This document shows positions 17,409-25,948 of a DNA stretch of 63,155 bases, piece by piece. Source of the DNA: Pseudomonadota bacterium (GTDB taxonomy: Bacteria > Desulfobacterota > SM23-61). The position numbers and the translations under genes were made by a program. A model generated the notes under the pieces. It did no database searches. It was not told the DNA's origin and saw only the letters and a program-made list of their open reading frames with translations. The number at the start of each line of letters is the position of its first letter. Positions within the stretch are counted from its first letter, which is position 1. The stretch covers positions 1 through 63,155 of the forward strand of contig JAHJQK010000104.1 in NCBI GenBank assembly GCA_018819135.1, given 5' to 3'.

Positions 17409-17524
17409 GGATTGAAGATGGAAATAAATATTTCTTGACTTTGCCCGGAAAATTTATTAAAAGAAGGTGAATTTTTATTCCATTCCACCTACCACTAACT
17501 CTTCTGAGAAAGGAGCAAGGGGCC

Positions 17525-19393
17525 ATGGACGGTTACATGGGAAGCGTTCTCCGAGTTAACCTGACAAAGCGAGAGTTTAAGTCCGAACCTTTATCACCCA
17601 AATTGGCCCGGGATTATATTGGCGGGACTGGGCTGGGAAACCGCATCATCTATGATGAAGTCCCTCCTTCCACCGACCCATTGAGCCCAGAAAATAAGAT
17701 CGTCTTTGCCACGGGCCCTGTGACCGCCACTAACTATCCTTCCGGGGCCCGCTATCAAATCTGTTTCAAATCCCCCCTGACCGGCATCCTTTGCGACGCC
17801 AGCTCCGGCGGCTATTGGGGAGCGGATTTAAAGCGCGCGGGGTATGACGCTCTGATCGTGGAAGGAGCATCTCCCGACCCCGTGTACCTCTGGATTCATA
17901 ACGGGAAAGTTGAGTTCCGCAATGCTTCCCATCTTTGGGGTCAGGATGCTTTAAAAGTCCAGGAGGCCATTCAGAGAGAGATCGGAGACGAGAGAATTCG
18001 GATCGCCTGTATCGGCCCGGCCGGGGAGAAGCAGGTCCTTTTATCCTGTATCATCAATGATGAAGGGCGAGCCCCCGGGCGCGGTGGCAACGGAGCCATT
18101 TTGGGGGCGAAAAAACTCAAGGCGATTGCCGTACGCGGCAACGGCACCTTCCCCCTTCACGACCTGGAAGCTTATAACGCCCTCTGCAAGAAGATTGCCA
18201 AAGATAACGCTACCTCTCCAGCCGTCGCCAATATGCGGGAGTATGGAACGGCTCAGGTGTTGGACAACCTCTGGTCCATGGGCGACATCCCGGTCAAAAA
18301 CTGGCAGCTTGGCCTCTGGGAGGAAGGCTGCAAGAACCTGGGGGGAAAGAAGATGAAGGAAACCATCCTAGTCCCCCATACCGCCTGCTACCGCTGCACC
18401 CTCGGGTGCTCACGCTGGGTGAAGATTGAAGAAGGGCCATACAAGATGGATGGCCCGGGGCCGGAGTATGAAACCCTGGCGGCCTTGGGAACGATGTGTC
18501 TGGTCGACAATTTGAATGCCGTTTCTTTTGCCAACGCCCTCTGCAACCGTTATGGCATTGATACCATTTCAACGGGGGTGGCCATTGCCTTCGCCATGGA
18601 GGCTTATGAAAAAGGGTTGATTAAAAAGGAAGATACGGGGGGGGTGGAATTAAAGTGGGGCGATGCTCAGGCCATGATTGCTATGGTGCACCAGATCGGG
18701 AAAAAAGAAAAAACGGGCGCACTCTTGGGGCAAGGGGTCAGAAAAGCAGCGGAAAAATTAGGGGGAGATTCCTGGAAATATGCTGTCCACGTTAAAGGGA
18801 TGGAAAGTCCCATGCACGACCCGCGCACCTTCTTCAGCATGGGCTTAACCTATGCGGTGGGCCCGAGGGGAGCCTGCCATCTGCATGGCCATTCACCCTT
18901 ATGGGAGGGAGTTCAAGATCCAGTTCCCGAATGGGGGCTGAAAGGCACCTATCCCCTTTTCCAGAGTGAGGGCAAGGGCAATGTGGTCAAACTCTCCCAG
19001 GATTTCACGGCCGTGGTCAACTCCATGGTCTCCTGCTACTTCTTGACCTTCATTCTCAAACCTTCAGACCTGGCCGCCGTTTTGACAGCGGCCACGGGAA
19101 CGAAATATACCGCCCATAGTCTGCTTAAAGTCGGGGAACGCATCATGGCGCTCCACCGGGCGTACAACAATCGCTGCGGGATTAGCCGCAAGGACGATGT
19201 GCTGGCCCCTCGCCAACTGGAATCGACCAAGGAGGGTGGTAATGCTGGGAAAGTTCCCAACATGGAGGTCATGACCAAAGAATTTTATAAGGCCAGCGGC
19301 TGGACTCCCAGCGGAAAACCTTCACGGAAGACGCTCGAATCCCTCGGCCTCAAGGATGTTGCCCGGGACCTTTACGGGGCCAAAAGAAAATAA
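17525..19393 (+). CDS. aor: Aldehyde:ferredoxin oxidoreductase, tungsten-containing
   Basis: A 622-residue AOR-family enzyme with an N-terminal GYMGSVLRVNLTKREF and GGTGLGNRIIYDEV. Cluster ligands Cys288-x2-Cys291-x3-Cys295 (ACYRCTLGCSRW) fall at the residue numbers known for Pyrococcus AOR, and Cys504 is a good fourth ligand. A double molybdopterin carries tungsten in the family. The enzyme oxidises aldehydes to acids with ferredoxin, or reduces acids in reverse. It follows the AbfD pair and precedes an AIR-synthase-like gene by only 9 bp. Confidence 0.95.
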   Translation: MDGYMGSVLRVNLTKREFKSEPLSPKLARDYIGGTGLGNRIIYDEVPPSTDPLSPENKIVFATGPVTATNYPSGARYQICFKSPLTGILCDASSGGYWGADLKRAGYDALIVEGASPDPVYLWIHNGKVEFRNASHLWGQDALKVQEAIQREIGDERIRIACIGPAGEKQVLLSCIINDEGRAPGRGGNGAILGAKKLKAIAVRGNGTFPLHDLEAYNALCKKIAKDNATSPAVANMREYGTAQVLDNLWSMGDIPVKNWQLGLWEEGCKNLGGKKMKETILVPHTACYRCTLGCSRWVKIEEGPYKMDGPGPEYETLAALGTMCLVDNLNAVSFANALCNRYGIDTISTGVAIAFAMEAYEKGLIKKEDTGGVELKWGDAQAMIAMVHQIGKKEKTGALLGQGVRKAAEKLGGDSWKYAVHVKGMESPMHDPRTFFSMGLTYAVGPRGACHLHGHSPLWEGVQDPVPEWGLKGTYPLFQSEGKGNVVKLSQDFTAVVNSMVSCYFLTFILKPSDLAAVLTAATGTKYTAHSLLKVGERIMALHRAYNNRCGISRKDDVLAPRQLESTKEGGNAGKVPNMEVMTKEFYKASGWTPSGKPSRKTLESLGLKDVARDLYGAKRK

Positions 19394-19402
19394 GGAATCT
19401 CG

Positions 19403-20440
19403 ATTATTACCCATACTGTCTTTTCCCCCTATCCGGCAGGAAAACTTCCTCCCGAAGAGCTTTCCAGACTGCTTGCCCGTTATACCCGACAAGACCAAAG
19501 GGTGGTTGTTAGGCCGGGCATTGGAAGGGATGCCACGGTAATCTCCTTCCCGGATCGCTACTTAGTGGCCAAGACCGACCCCATCACCTTTGCCACGGAC
19601 CAGATCGGCTGGTACGCCGTCCAGGTCAATGCCAATGATATAGCCGCCATGGGAGGGACCCCCCGCTGGTTCCTGGCCACCCTGCTCTTACCCGCAGGAA
19701 AAACAGGGGTTGCTGAGGTGGAGACTATCTTTGCCCAAATTGCCGCAGCCTGCCAAGAGCTGGGGGTTGTGCTCTGCGGCGGGCATACAGAAATTACTTA
19801 CGGCCTTGACCGCCCGGTAGTCGTTGGCCAGATGTTAGGAGAGGTGGAGAAAGAAAAATTGGTCGTACCTGAACAAACCTGCCCTGGAGACGACATCATC
19901 CTTACCAAAGGAATTGCCATTGAAGGGACGGCTCTCATCGCCAGGGAGAAAAAAAGTTTATCCGAACTGCTGGGAGAGGATTTCATAAAACAATGCCGGA
20001 GCCTTCTGAAGGCACCGGGAATCAGTGTGGTACGGGATGCCCAAATCGCCAACCGTACGGGTATGGTCCATGCCATGCATGATCCAACGGAGGGCGGGCT
20101 GGCCACAGGGCTTTATGAGCTGGCTACGGCCGCCGGCGTCGGCATGATGGTGGAGATGGAAAGAATATTCATCTTGCCGGAGACAGCCGTACTTTGCCAA
20201 AAACTCAGACTAAATCCCTTAGGGTTGATTGCCTCGGGTGCTCTCTTAATCGCAGCCCCAGAAAGAGAAGCAGCCAAGATCATAGCCGCCCTTCAGGCCG
20301 AAGGGATTCCCGCATCGGTGATAGGAAAAATTCAGGTAAAGGAAAAGGGAGTCAAGCTGGTGAGGCAGGGCAAGGAGGAAGATTTAGCCATCTTTGATAG
20401 GGACGAAGTGGCCAGGTTTTTCGAAAGGAATGAATCATGA
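19403..20440 (+). CDS. AIR synthase-related (HypE/ThiL-like) protein, probable ATT start
   Basis: A protein of about 345 residues of the PurM/HypE/SelD/ThiL superfamily, with RPGIGRDATVISF, KTDPITFATDQIGWYAVQVNANDIAAMGG, LCGGHTEITYGLDRPVV and MVHAMHDPTEGGLATGLYELA. The first ATG/GTG in frame (GTG 19502) would remove conserved sequence SPYPAGKLPPEELSRLLARY, so translation probably begins at ATT 19403 or 19406, 7-10 nt after AAGGA at the AOR stop. These ATP-using proteins activate small molecules or carboxamides in cofactor assembly. Its tight link to AOR suggests a role in AOR substrate chemistry or cofactor maturation. Confidence 0.82.
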   Translation: MITHTVFSPYPAGKLPPEELSRLLARYTRQDQRVVVRPGIGRDATVISFPDRYLVAKTDPITFATDQIGWYAVQVNANDIAAMGGTPRWFLATLLLPAGKTGVAEVETIFAQIAAACQELGVVLCGGHTEITYGLDRPVVVGQMLGEVEKEKLVVPEQTCPGDDIILTKGIAIEGTALIAREKKSLSELLGEDFIKQCRSLLKAPGISVVRDAQIANRTGMVHAMHDPTEGGLATGLYELATAAGVGMMVEMERIFILPETAVLCQKLRLNPLGLIASGALLIAAPEREAAKIIAALQAEGIPASVIGKIQVKEKGVKLVRQGKEEDLAIFDRDEVARFFERNES

Positions 20441-20766
20441 GTGGGATCGTGACCCGATATAAGAATAAAAAGTTCGTCAAGGAGCGGGTGGAACTGGACG
20501 GCCATGCGTACGATAATTGTACTTTCGTGGAGTGCCTGATCGTCCTGGAAAAAGGAGAGACCGAGATTAAAAACTGCGTTTTTCAAAAATCCCGCCTTAT
20601 GCTCTTAGGACAGGCTCTGCAGATTGCCAAAATCCTCCAGAATTTTATCGGCAAGAAACCTCTGCAAGTGCTGGATTTTGCCGAACCGGGAATTTTTGGA
20701 AAAGAAACTTTCGCCACAGAGAGCACAGAGAACACAGAGGAAAATAGGGTTAAGACAAAAGACTGA
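20437..20766 (+). CDS. Small protein of unknown function with repeat-derived tail
   Basis: A 109-residue protein whose ATG overlaps the stop of the preceding gene (ATGA), indicating translational coupling. The sequence YDNCTFVECLIVLEKGETEIKNCVFQKSRLML looks like a short right-handed beta-helix or pentapeptide-like fold. The final 20 or so residues (FATESTENTEENRVKTKD) are encoded by dispersed repeat B1 at 20713, so the native protein was probably about 90 residues. The function is unknown. Confidence 0.65.
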   Translation: MSGIVTRYKNKKFVKERVELDGHAYDNCTFVECLIVLEKGETEIKNCVFQKSRLMLLGQALQIAKILQNFIGKKPLQVLDFAEPGIFGKETFATESTENTEENRVKTKD

Positions 20767-20884
20767 AAAAATTGAGCAGCCTTCTTCGTGGCTGAATCGA
20801 CCTGCCGTCTGGAGCTGCTCCGCTATTAGAAAACGTTTTTAAGTATTTTTGATGACTCTGTGTTCTCGGTGTGCTCTGTGGCCA
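20713..20884. repeat. Dispersed repeat family B (copy 1)
   Basis: CGCCACAGAGAGCACAGAGA at the left and CTGTGTTCTCGGTGTGCTCT at the right form long inverted arms. Other copies lie at 23007-23096 and 40821-40972; a diverged relative is at 56551-56697. It holds no gene except the extended tail of the preceding protein. Confidence 0.8.
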
Positions 20885-20908
20885 ATATTTTTTTGAAAAA
20901 GGGGAAAA

Positions 20909-22993
20909 ATGATTGTTAAAACCTTTTGTGCCCGCATGGACCACGGGGGATGCGGGCTTCTCCTTGAGGTGGAAAAAGGCCGGATCGTTAAGGTTGAAGG
21001 TGACCCGGAGTCTCCCTTGAATCGAGGGACGATCTGCGCCAAGGGAGTCGCTCAAATCGAGCGGCTCAATCATCCAGAACGGCTGCGGCACCCCTTAAAA
21101 AGAGCCGGGGCCAAAGGGGAAGGGAAATGGCAGAAAATCTCCTGGGAGGAAGCTCTGACCACGATCGCCCGGAAGATCCGCGAAAGAATTCAGCAACATG
21201 ACGAGAGGAGTATCGCCTTTGCCCAGGGGACGCCCAAGGGCCTGGAGCTGTACCTGATGATCCGGCTGGCCAATGGGCTTAAGGTTCCTCACGTGGTCAC
21301 GCCTGGACCCATCTGTCATATGCCCCGGGAGACGGGGGCTCTGATTACCTGCGGCTTCTTTCCCGTCCCCGATTATGACCATCCTCCGGCACTGGTCCTG
21401 GTATGGGGAAGTAACCTGTTCCAGACCAACGAGGAAGGAATCATCGGGTCTCAATTGCGGAGGGCCCTCGATGGCGGCGCCCGGTTGATCACCATCGACC
21501 CGAGGAAGACTCTTTTGGCATCGAAAGCTCACCTCTGGCTCCAGCCCAAGCCAGGGACGGATCTGGCGCTGGCGCTGGGGATGCTGCAGGTAATTTTAGA
21601 TGAAGAGCTTTACGACCGTGATTTCGTGGAGAAATGGACAACTGGATTCGGGGAGTTAAAAAAACATTTGAAAAGCTATTCCCGGAAACAAATTGCGGAG
21701 ATCACCTGGATTCCGGAAGAAAACATTATTCAAGCCGCCCGCCTGTATGCTCGGACGAAGCCCGCTTGCATCCAATGGGGGAATGCCCTCGAGCACAACA
21801 TAAACAGTGTGCAGTGCGTCCGGGCTTTGATGATCCTGAAAGCGGTCACCGGGAACCTGGATACCCCCGGGGGAAATGTGCATCGCACCAGCCCGCCGGT
21901 GATGCGTCCGGGAGAATTTGTCCTCAGCAAAAGTTTTGGCGATAAAGGAGAAAAACTCTTAAGCCCCGAGTTTCGCCTGGCGGCCCAGATGGGGTTTACC
22001 CCCAGCCAATCGATCATCAAAACGATCCTCTCCGGAAAACCACATCCCATCCGGGTGATGTATATCCAGGGGGGTAACCCCCTTTTGAGTTATGCCAACG
22101 CCAAAGAAACTTTTCAGGCTTTGCAGCAACTCGACTTCCTGGCCGTGGCTGAAATCTTCATGACCCCTACGGCCCAGCTGGCGGATATTGTTCTGCCGGC
22201 GGCCATGAATTTTGAGTTCGATGACATCGGCCATTACGGATTACCCCACGGCTTTATCCTGGCCCGGCCCAAAGTTGTAGACCCGCCGGATGAATGCTGG
22301 CCGGATTCTCTGATGCTTAACGAATTAGGGAAGAAATTAGGAAAAGAGAAGTTGTTTTGGCCGGACCTGCGCGCGTGCCTGGACGATATTTTGCAGCCGG
22401 CCAAGATGACCTTTGAGGATTTTAAAAAAGTGGGCATCTTGAAAGGAAAATGGGCCTATAAAAGCTATGAAAGTAAAGGATTCCCTACCCCCTCGGGAAA
22501 AGTGGAAATTTATTCCTCCCGGTTCGCCGAATGGGGGTATGACCCTCTGCCCGTCTATTACGATCTCTTGGAATCTGCAAAGGGGGCCCCTCAACTCACT
22601 CGTAGTTTTCCTCTGATCCTGACCTCGGCCAAAGACCCCCATTATTTTCATTCGGCCTACAGGAATATCGCTTCGCTGCGCCGGCTATCACCCCAACCCG
22701 TGGTACTCCTGAATCCGGAGACGGCGGTAAATCTTCGTTTAAAGGAAGGAGACTGGGCATGTATCGAGACTCCCACAGGAACGATTCGTCAGAAAGTGGC
22801 CTTTGACGCTTACTTGCACCCCACCGTGGTCATCGCAGCTTACGGCTGGTGGTTTCCGGAGCGGACGGATCTGGAGCTTTCTGGCTGGAAGGAATCGAAC
22901 ATCAATATCCTCACGGAGAACAATCCCCCTTACGAACCGGCTATCGGTTCAACGAATCTGAGGGGTTTTCCCTGCCGGGTCTACAAGGAATAA
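20909..22993 (+). CDS. Molybdopterin oxidoreductase with altered Fe-S motif
   Basis: A 694-residue DMSO-reductase-superfamily protein with a Molybdop_Fe4S4 start, a central molybdopterin domain (VLVWGSNLFQTNEEGI, IQWGNALEHNINSVQCVRAL, YIQGGNPLLSYANA) and a C-terminal dinucleotide-binding domain (about 570-690). Usual members have C-x2/3-C-x3-C-x27-C. Here Cys7, Asp11, Cys15 and Cys43 appear, so the second Cys is replaced by Asp. Cys136 (PGPICHMPRETG) is the likely metal ligand. There is no Tat signal, so it is cytoplasmic. The substrate is unknown; it stands alone without electron-transfer subunits. Confidence 0.88.
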   Translation: MIVKTFCARMDHGGCGLLLEVEKGRIVKVEGDPESPLNRGTICAKGVAQIERLNHPERLRHPLKRAGAKGEGKWQKISWEEALTTIARKIRERIQQHDERSIAFAQGTPKGLELYLMIRLANGLKVPHVVTPGPICHMPRETGALITCGFFPVPDYDHPPALVLVWGSNLFQTNEEGIIGSQLRRALDGGARLITIDPRKTLLASKAHLWLQPKPGTDLALALGMLQVILDEELYDRDFVEKWTTGFGELKKHLKSYSRKQIAEITWIPEENIIQAARLYARTKPACIQWGNALEHNINSVQCVRALMILKAVTGNLDTPGGNVHRTSPPVMRPGEFVLSKSFGDKGEKLLSPEFRLAAQMGFTPSQSIIKTILSGKPHPIRVMYIQGGNPLLSYANAKETFQALQQLDFLAVAEIFMTPTAQLADIVLPAAMNFEFDDIGHYGLPHGFILARPKVVDPPDECWPDSLMLNELGKKLGKEKLFWPDLRACLDDILQPAKMTFEDFKKVGILKGKWAYKSYESKGFPTPSGKVEIYSSRFAEWGYDPLPVYYDLLESAKGAPQLTRSFPLILTSAKDPHYFHSAYRNIASLRRLSPQPVVLLNPETAVNLRLKEGDWACIETPTGTIRQKVAFDAYLHPTVVIAAYGWWFPERTDLELSGWKESNINILTENNPPYEPAIGSTNLRGFPCRVYKE

Positions 22994-23006
22994 AGGCAAT
23001 GTAATA

Positions 23007-23096
23007 AACCACAGAGATCACCGAGATCACAGAGGTCATAAAGAATAATAGGGCAAAAAGATGAATTTTTTTTATAACTCTGTGAACTCTGTGGCA
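23007..23096. repeat. Dispersed repeat family B (copy 2)
   Basis: ACCACAGAGATCACCGAGAT at the left and AACTCTGTGAACTCTGTGG at the right, about 90 bp, filling the gap between the Mo-enzyme gene and the MBL gene. Confidence 0.8.
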
Positions 23097-23113
23097 ATTT
23101 CCTTGGGGAATTT

Positions 23114-23911
23114 ATGGATTCGGAAGAAACCAATAAAAATTGGATCAAGTTCATCGGCACGGCGGGCGCTCGCTTCGTAGTGGCTAAACAACTGCGATCT
23201 TCTGGCGGCCTCTGGTTATCCTTTCAGGGGGTAAACCTCTACCTGGACCCCGGGCCTGGGGCCCTGGTGCGCTGCCTGGCCAGCAAGCCCAAACTCGACC
23301 CAACGAAACTTGATGGAATCCTCCTTTCGCATAAGCATCTTGACCACTCGGGCGACATCAACGCCATGATCGAGGCCATGACCGAAGGTGGGTACCGCAG
23401 ACGCGGTGTTCTTTTTACCCCGGACGATGCTCTCGAAGAAGATCCGGTTATTTTCCGCTATGTGCGAAGTTATGTGGACCAGATCGAGGTTTTAAAAGAG
23501 AACGGGAATTATTCTGTGGGAGGTTTAAAATTTTCCACTGCCGGAAGACATATCCACTCCGTCGAGACCTACGGTTTTAATTTTTACCTTTCCGGCCTGA
23601 CGGTTTCTTATATACCGGACACGAAATTTTATCCCCAACTCCTTTCCCAGTATCCCGGTGAACTGCTCATCATGAATGTCGTCCTCCTCACGGAACCTCA
23701 ACATCCGATTGACCATCTTTCTCTGCCAGACGTAAAGGAGATCCTCAAGAAATGCCGGGCTAAAACCGTTGTCCTGACCCATTTCGGGATGCGCATGCTC
23801 CAAGCCAAGCCGTGGGAGGCGGCAGAGCGCCTAAGCCAAGAGACCGGGTTAAAAGTCATTGCCGCCCGGGATGGGATGACTCTGGAGATTAATGAAGTGA
23901 TGGGATGCTGA
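23114..23911 (+). CDS. MBL-fold metallo-hydrolase
   Basis: A 265-residue metallo-beta-lactamase-fold protein. LLSHKHLDHSGD gives the metal-binding H73-x-H75-x-D77-H78, followed by GRHIHSVETYGFNF (third His region) and VVLTHFGMRML near the end. The N-terminal IKFIGTAGARFVVAKQLRSSGG resembles RNase Z/PhnP-like members rather than glyoxalases. The substrate is unknown. It closes the co-directional metabolic island and may be independent of it because repeat B2 lies between. Confidence 0.85.
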   Translation: MDSEETNKNWIKFIGTAGARFVVAKQLRSSGGLWLSFQGVNLYLDPGPGALVRCLASKPKLDPTKLDGILLSHKHLDHSGDINAMIEAMTEGGYRRRGVLFTPDDALEEDPVIFRYVRSYVDQIEVLKENGNYSVGGLKFSTAGRHIHSVETYGFNFYLSGLTVSYIPDTKFYPQLLSQYPGELLIMNVVLLTEPQHPIDHLSLPDVKEILKKCRAKTVVLTHFGMRMLQAKPWEAAERLSQETGLKVIAARDGMTLEINEVMGC

Positions 23912-23936
23912 GAGGTAGAAATTGGAGGAAAATATT

Positions 23937-24299
23937 CTACTTAAGTTTATCTATTATATCTTGTGCATTCTCAATGGCGGATTTTATTTTTTGCGGAAGG
24001 TCTCCTACAGTATCATCGTAATCACAGCTATTTCGCCATGTTCTTAAATCATCAAGCTCACTTGCAATTCCAGGGCGTCCCTTATTTCGAAAATGTCCCC
24101 TGATATCCGTGTGATCCTTAGGTCTTCCACTGGGGACAAAATTTTCAAAAGTACGGGCATAGTTTCGAGAGTGACAAAAGGCTGCGTAGTAGGCCCTGCT
24201 TACTGCTGAGCGATAGGCAGACTCTTGCGAATAGTTTATTTCAATTTGCCCTTGAAGGAATCGGGCCAAATCGAGATATTCTTTCCAATCAAAGGCCAT
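23937..24299 (-). CDS. HEPN-like domain protein (third gene of triad)
   Basis: A 120-residue helical protein. SAVSRAYYAAFCHSRNYART and LDDLRTWRNSCDYDD follow the pattern of HEPN proteins, whose R-x4-6-H motif forms an RNase centre; here the second part reads RNSCDYD without the His, a form also seen in HEPN proteins. Its ATG lies 6 bp after the stop of the preceding gene, with the ribosome-binding site overlapping that stop. Translation with the two upstream genes is therefore coupled. It could be a toxin or effector; this is inferred from the fold. Confidence 0.7.
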   Translation of the reverse strand: MAFDWKEYLDLARFLQGQIEINYSQESAYRSAVSRAYYAAFCHSRNYARTFENFVPSGRPKDHTDIRGHFRNKGRPGIASELDDLRTWRNSCDYDDTVGDLPQKIKSAIENAQDIIDKLK

Positions 24300-24305
24300 G
24301 TTGAC

Positions 24306-24869
24306 CTACCTCGGAGGGTGGAAATCAGTTGTCAATAAAAACCATCCAGTCTTTCCCCTAAGCCCTTCTTCATACTCTGCCCGAATCTCTTTGATCCTTT
24401 TCATCACAAATTCATCATATTCATGCTGACGGACGTAAAGAACCATATATTCATCTTCTATCTCAGGATCACGACAAATTTCCAATGACAGCTGTACCTG
24501 AGGACCAAAGTGCTGGCGTGCGTCTTCACTTACCGGCAAAAGCAGGTCTGTCAAGTCATAATACCTAAACAAATAATTCCGAATCTCTCCGGGATGGGGG
24601 ATGCGGACCTCAAGAGAAGATAGCCGACTGAGGGTATTTTCTATAATTGAAGTTAAGCCAGCGCTCCGGTACTTTCGGAGCCATTCTTGAGAAAGTTCGC
24701 TTTCAACGCCGCCTCTCAAAATAGCTCTTCCCGGCTTCGACCTAACTTTTTTCAGCAAATCCTTATGCCAAATTATGCCGTTAGTAATTTCCCCATTGGA
24801 TTGTAACAATTTATGATCACCTATCCATGGAAGGGAATTTTTAAAAACTTCTGTAGCTGCTGAAAGCAT
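24306..24869 (-). CDS. Unknown protein (second gene of triad)
   Basis: A 187-residue protein with no recognised family. It has a mixed helix/strand composition (ILRGGVESELSQEWLRKYRS, LEVRIPHPGEIRNYLFRYYD, QVQLSLEICRDPEIEDEYMV) and a charged helical C-terminal part (MKRIKEIRAEYEEGLRG). Its ATG directly follows the TAA of the TIGR04255-like gene (TAAATG). The stop is 6 bp before the HEPN gene. It may be the linker or sensor of a three-component system. Confidence 0.75.
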   Translation of the reverse strand: MLSAATEVFKNSLPWIGDHKLLQSNGEITNGIIWHKDLLKKVRSKPGRAILRGGVESELSQEWLRKYRSAGLTSIIENTLSRLSSLEVRIPHPGEIRNYLFRYYDLTDLLLPVSEDARQHFGPQVQLSLEICRDPEIEDEYMVLYVRQHEYDEFVMKRIKEIRAEYEEGLRGKTGWFLLTTDFHPPR

Positions 24870-25610
24870 TTATTTTAACTCCTGAAAAATTTCTCGCAAA
24901 CGATCGTTAATACACCCTTCGAAGATTTTTTCAACTTCTTGGTGAGCGTTATCTACCCATTCCAACGCTTGTTTTATTGAAACAGTTTGTGATTTAGCAA
25001 GGAAGAAGTCAAAGTCCAAAAGAAAACTAACATTATTCGGCTTCTCGGGTACTGCTTTGGATAATTGAACCCTGCATGAGTCACGTCCATCATGAAATTG
25101 CAGCACACCCCCAACAATAAAATCTGCCATATTTTGCGGTAAATCTTTTCCAAGAAATGGCCTAAATTCAAAGTAATCTTCTAATTTTACTGGTTGTCCC
25201 GGAATTTCAATCCGATTAATATAACGTAGGCCAATACGCTGAAAGGTGTTGATAACTATTGTTTCTGACAAAGCCTTGAAAGCCTTTTCAATACTGGGCT
25301 TAAACTTATTCCATGTAGGATAAGGTTTCAAACAGTTCACGGCTAAAAGGTGAGTACCAACCTGAATAAACGTTTTCCTATCCTCTGTAAGGAACAATAT
25401 GCGTTCGTTTGTGCGTATCTGTTGTTCTACTCCTTGTGGACCGTGCTTGAGTTCGATTTCCTGAATAAGGCGCTGCTCTTTATTCGGGAACTCATCACAA
25501 ATTTTTTCATAAACTAATCCCGGTATTGTGAGGTCCCATTTTGAATCAGGTGGTAGCCGGAATTCACAAACTGTTTCGATAATCGGAGAATTAGCATATT
25601 TCTTGCCCAT
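24870..25610 (-). CDS. TIGR04255-family-like protein (first gene of triad)
   Basis: A 246-residue protein starting MGKKYANSPIIETVCEFRL; the ATG at 25610 is chosen because AAAAGGAGG lies 9 nt upstream. YANSPIIETVCEFRL near the start, the middle QRIGLRYINRIEIPG and the closing ALEWVDNAHQEVEKIFEGCI are characteristic of TIGR04255, a sporadically distributed family without a known biochemical role. It lies at the head of a tight three-gene minus-strand operon in an accessory region, as expected for a defence or toxin-antitoxin module. Confidence 0.8.
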   Translation of the reverse strand: MGKKYANSPIIETVCEFRLPPDSKWDLTIPGLVYEKICDEFPNKEQRLIQEIELKHGPQGVEQQIRTNERILFLTEDRKTFIQVGTHLLAVNCLKPYPTWNKFKPSIEKAFKALSETIVINTFQRIGLRYINRIEIPGQPVKLEDYFEFRPFLGKDLPQNMADFIVGGVLQFHDGRDSCRVQLSKAVPEKPNNVSFLLDFDFFLAKSQTVSIKQALEWVDNAHQEVEKIFEGCINDRLREIFQELK

Positions 25611-25765
25611 CGAAAGCAGCCTCCTTTTCCCGTCCCATCCTGTTTTATTAACACTTCCTACCACTAAAGTCAATTACCATTGCGATTGCCTCAGAAAGCT
25701 TACATAAAGAATTTTTTATGACCATGGTATCATGGGCATCCACTGAAACTTGGAGGAGAAAAGTC

Positions 25766-25948
25766 ATGTCAACCATTCACTGCAAACAATCTTTGGAATT
25801 GGATGATCTTCAAGTAATGTGCTTCGGCGATCCATCCATTCCCGCTATCAGAACGAAAAACAGATATTTTTTTGGTTTGGATTACTTTTCCCTATTGACA
25901 CCCGGAGGCCTCATAACTGTTTGCCAACTTTTTGAAGAATCGTTCTGA
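25766..25948 (+). CDS. Small hypothetical ORF
   Basis: A 60-codon frame with GGAGGAGAAAAG before ATG 25766. Its 3' end (25911-25948) is antisense to the sacsin-like fragment, so at least the C-terminus (GGLITVCQLFEESF) is accidental. No family is recognised. It may be the start of a gene that was cut at the junction with the fragment. Confidence 0.3.
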   Translation: MSTIHCKQSLELDDLQVMCFGDPSIPAIRTKNRYFFGLDYFSLLTPGGLITVCQLFEESF

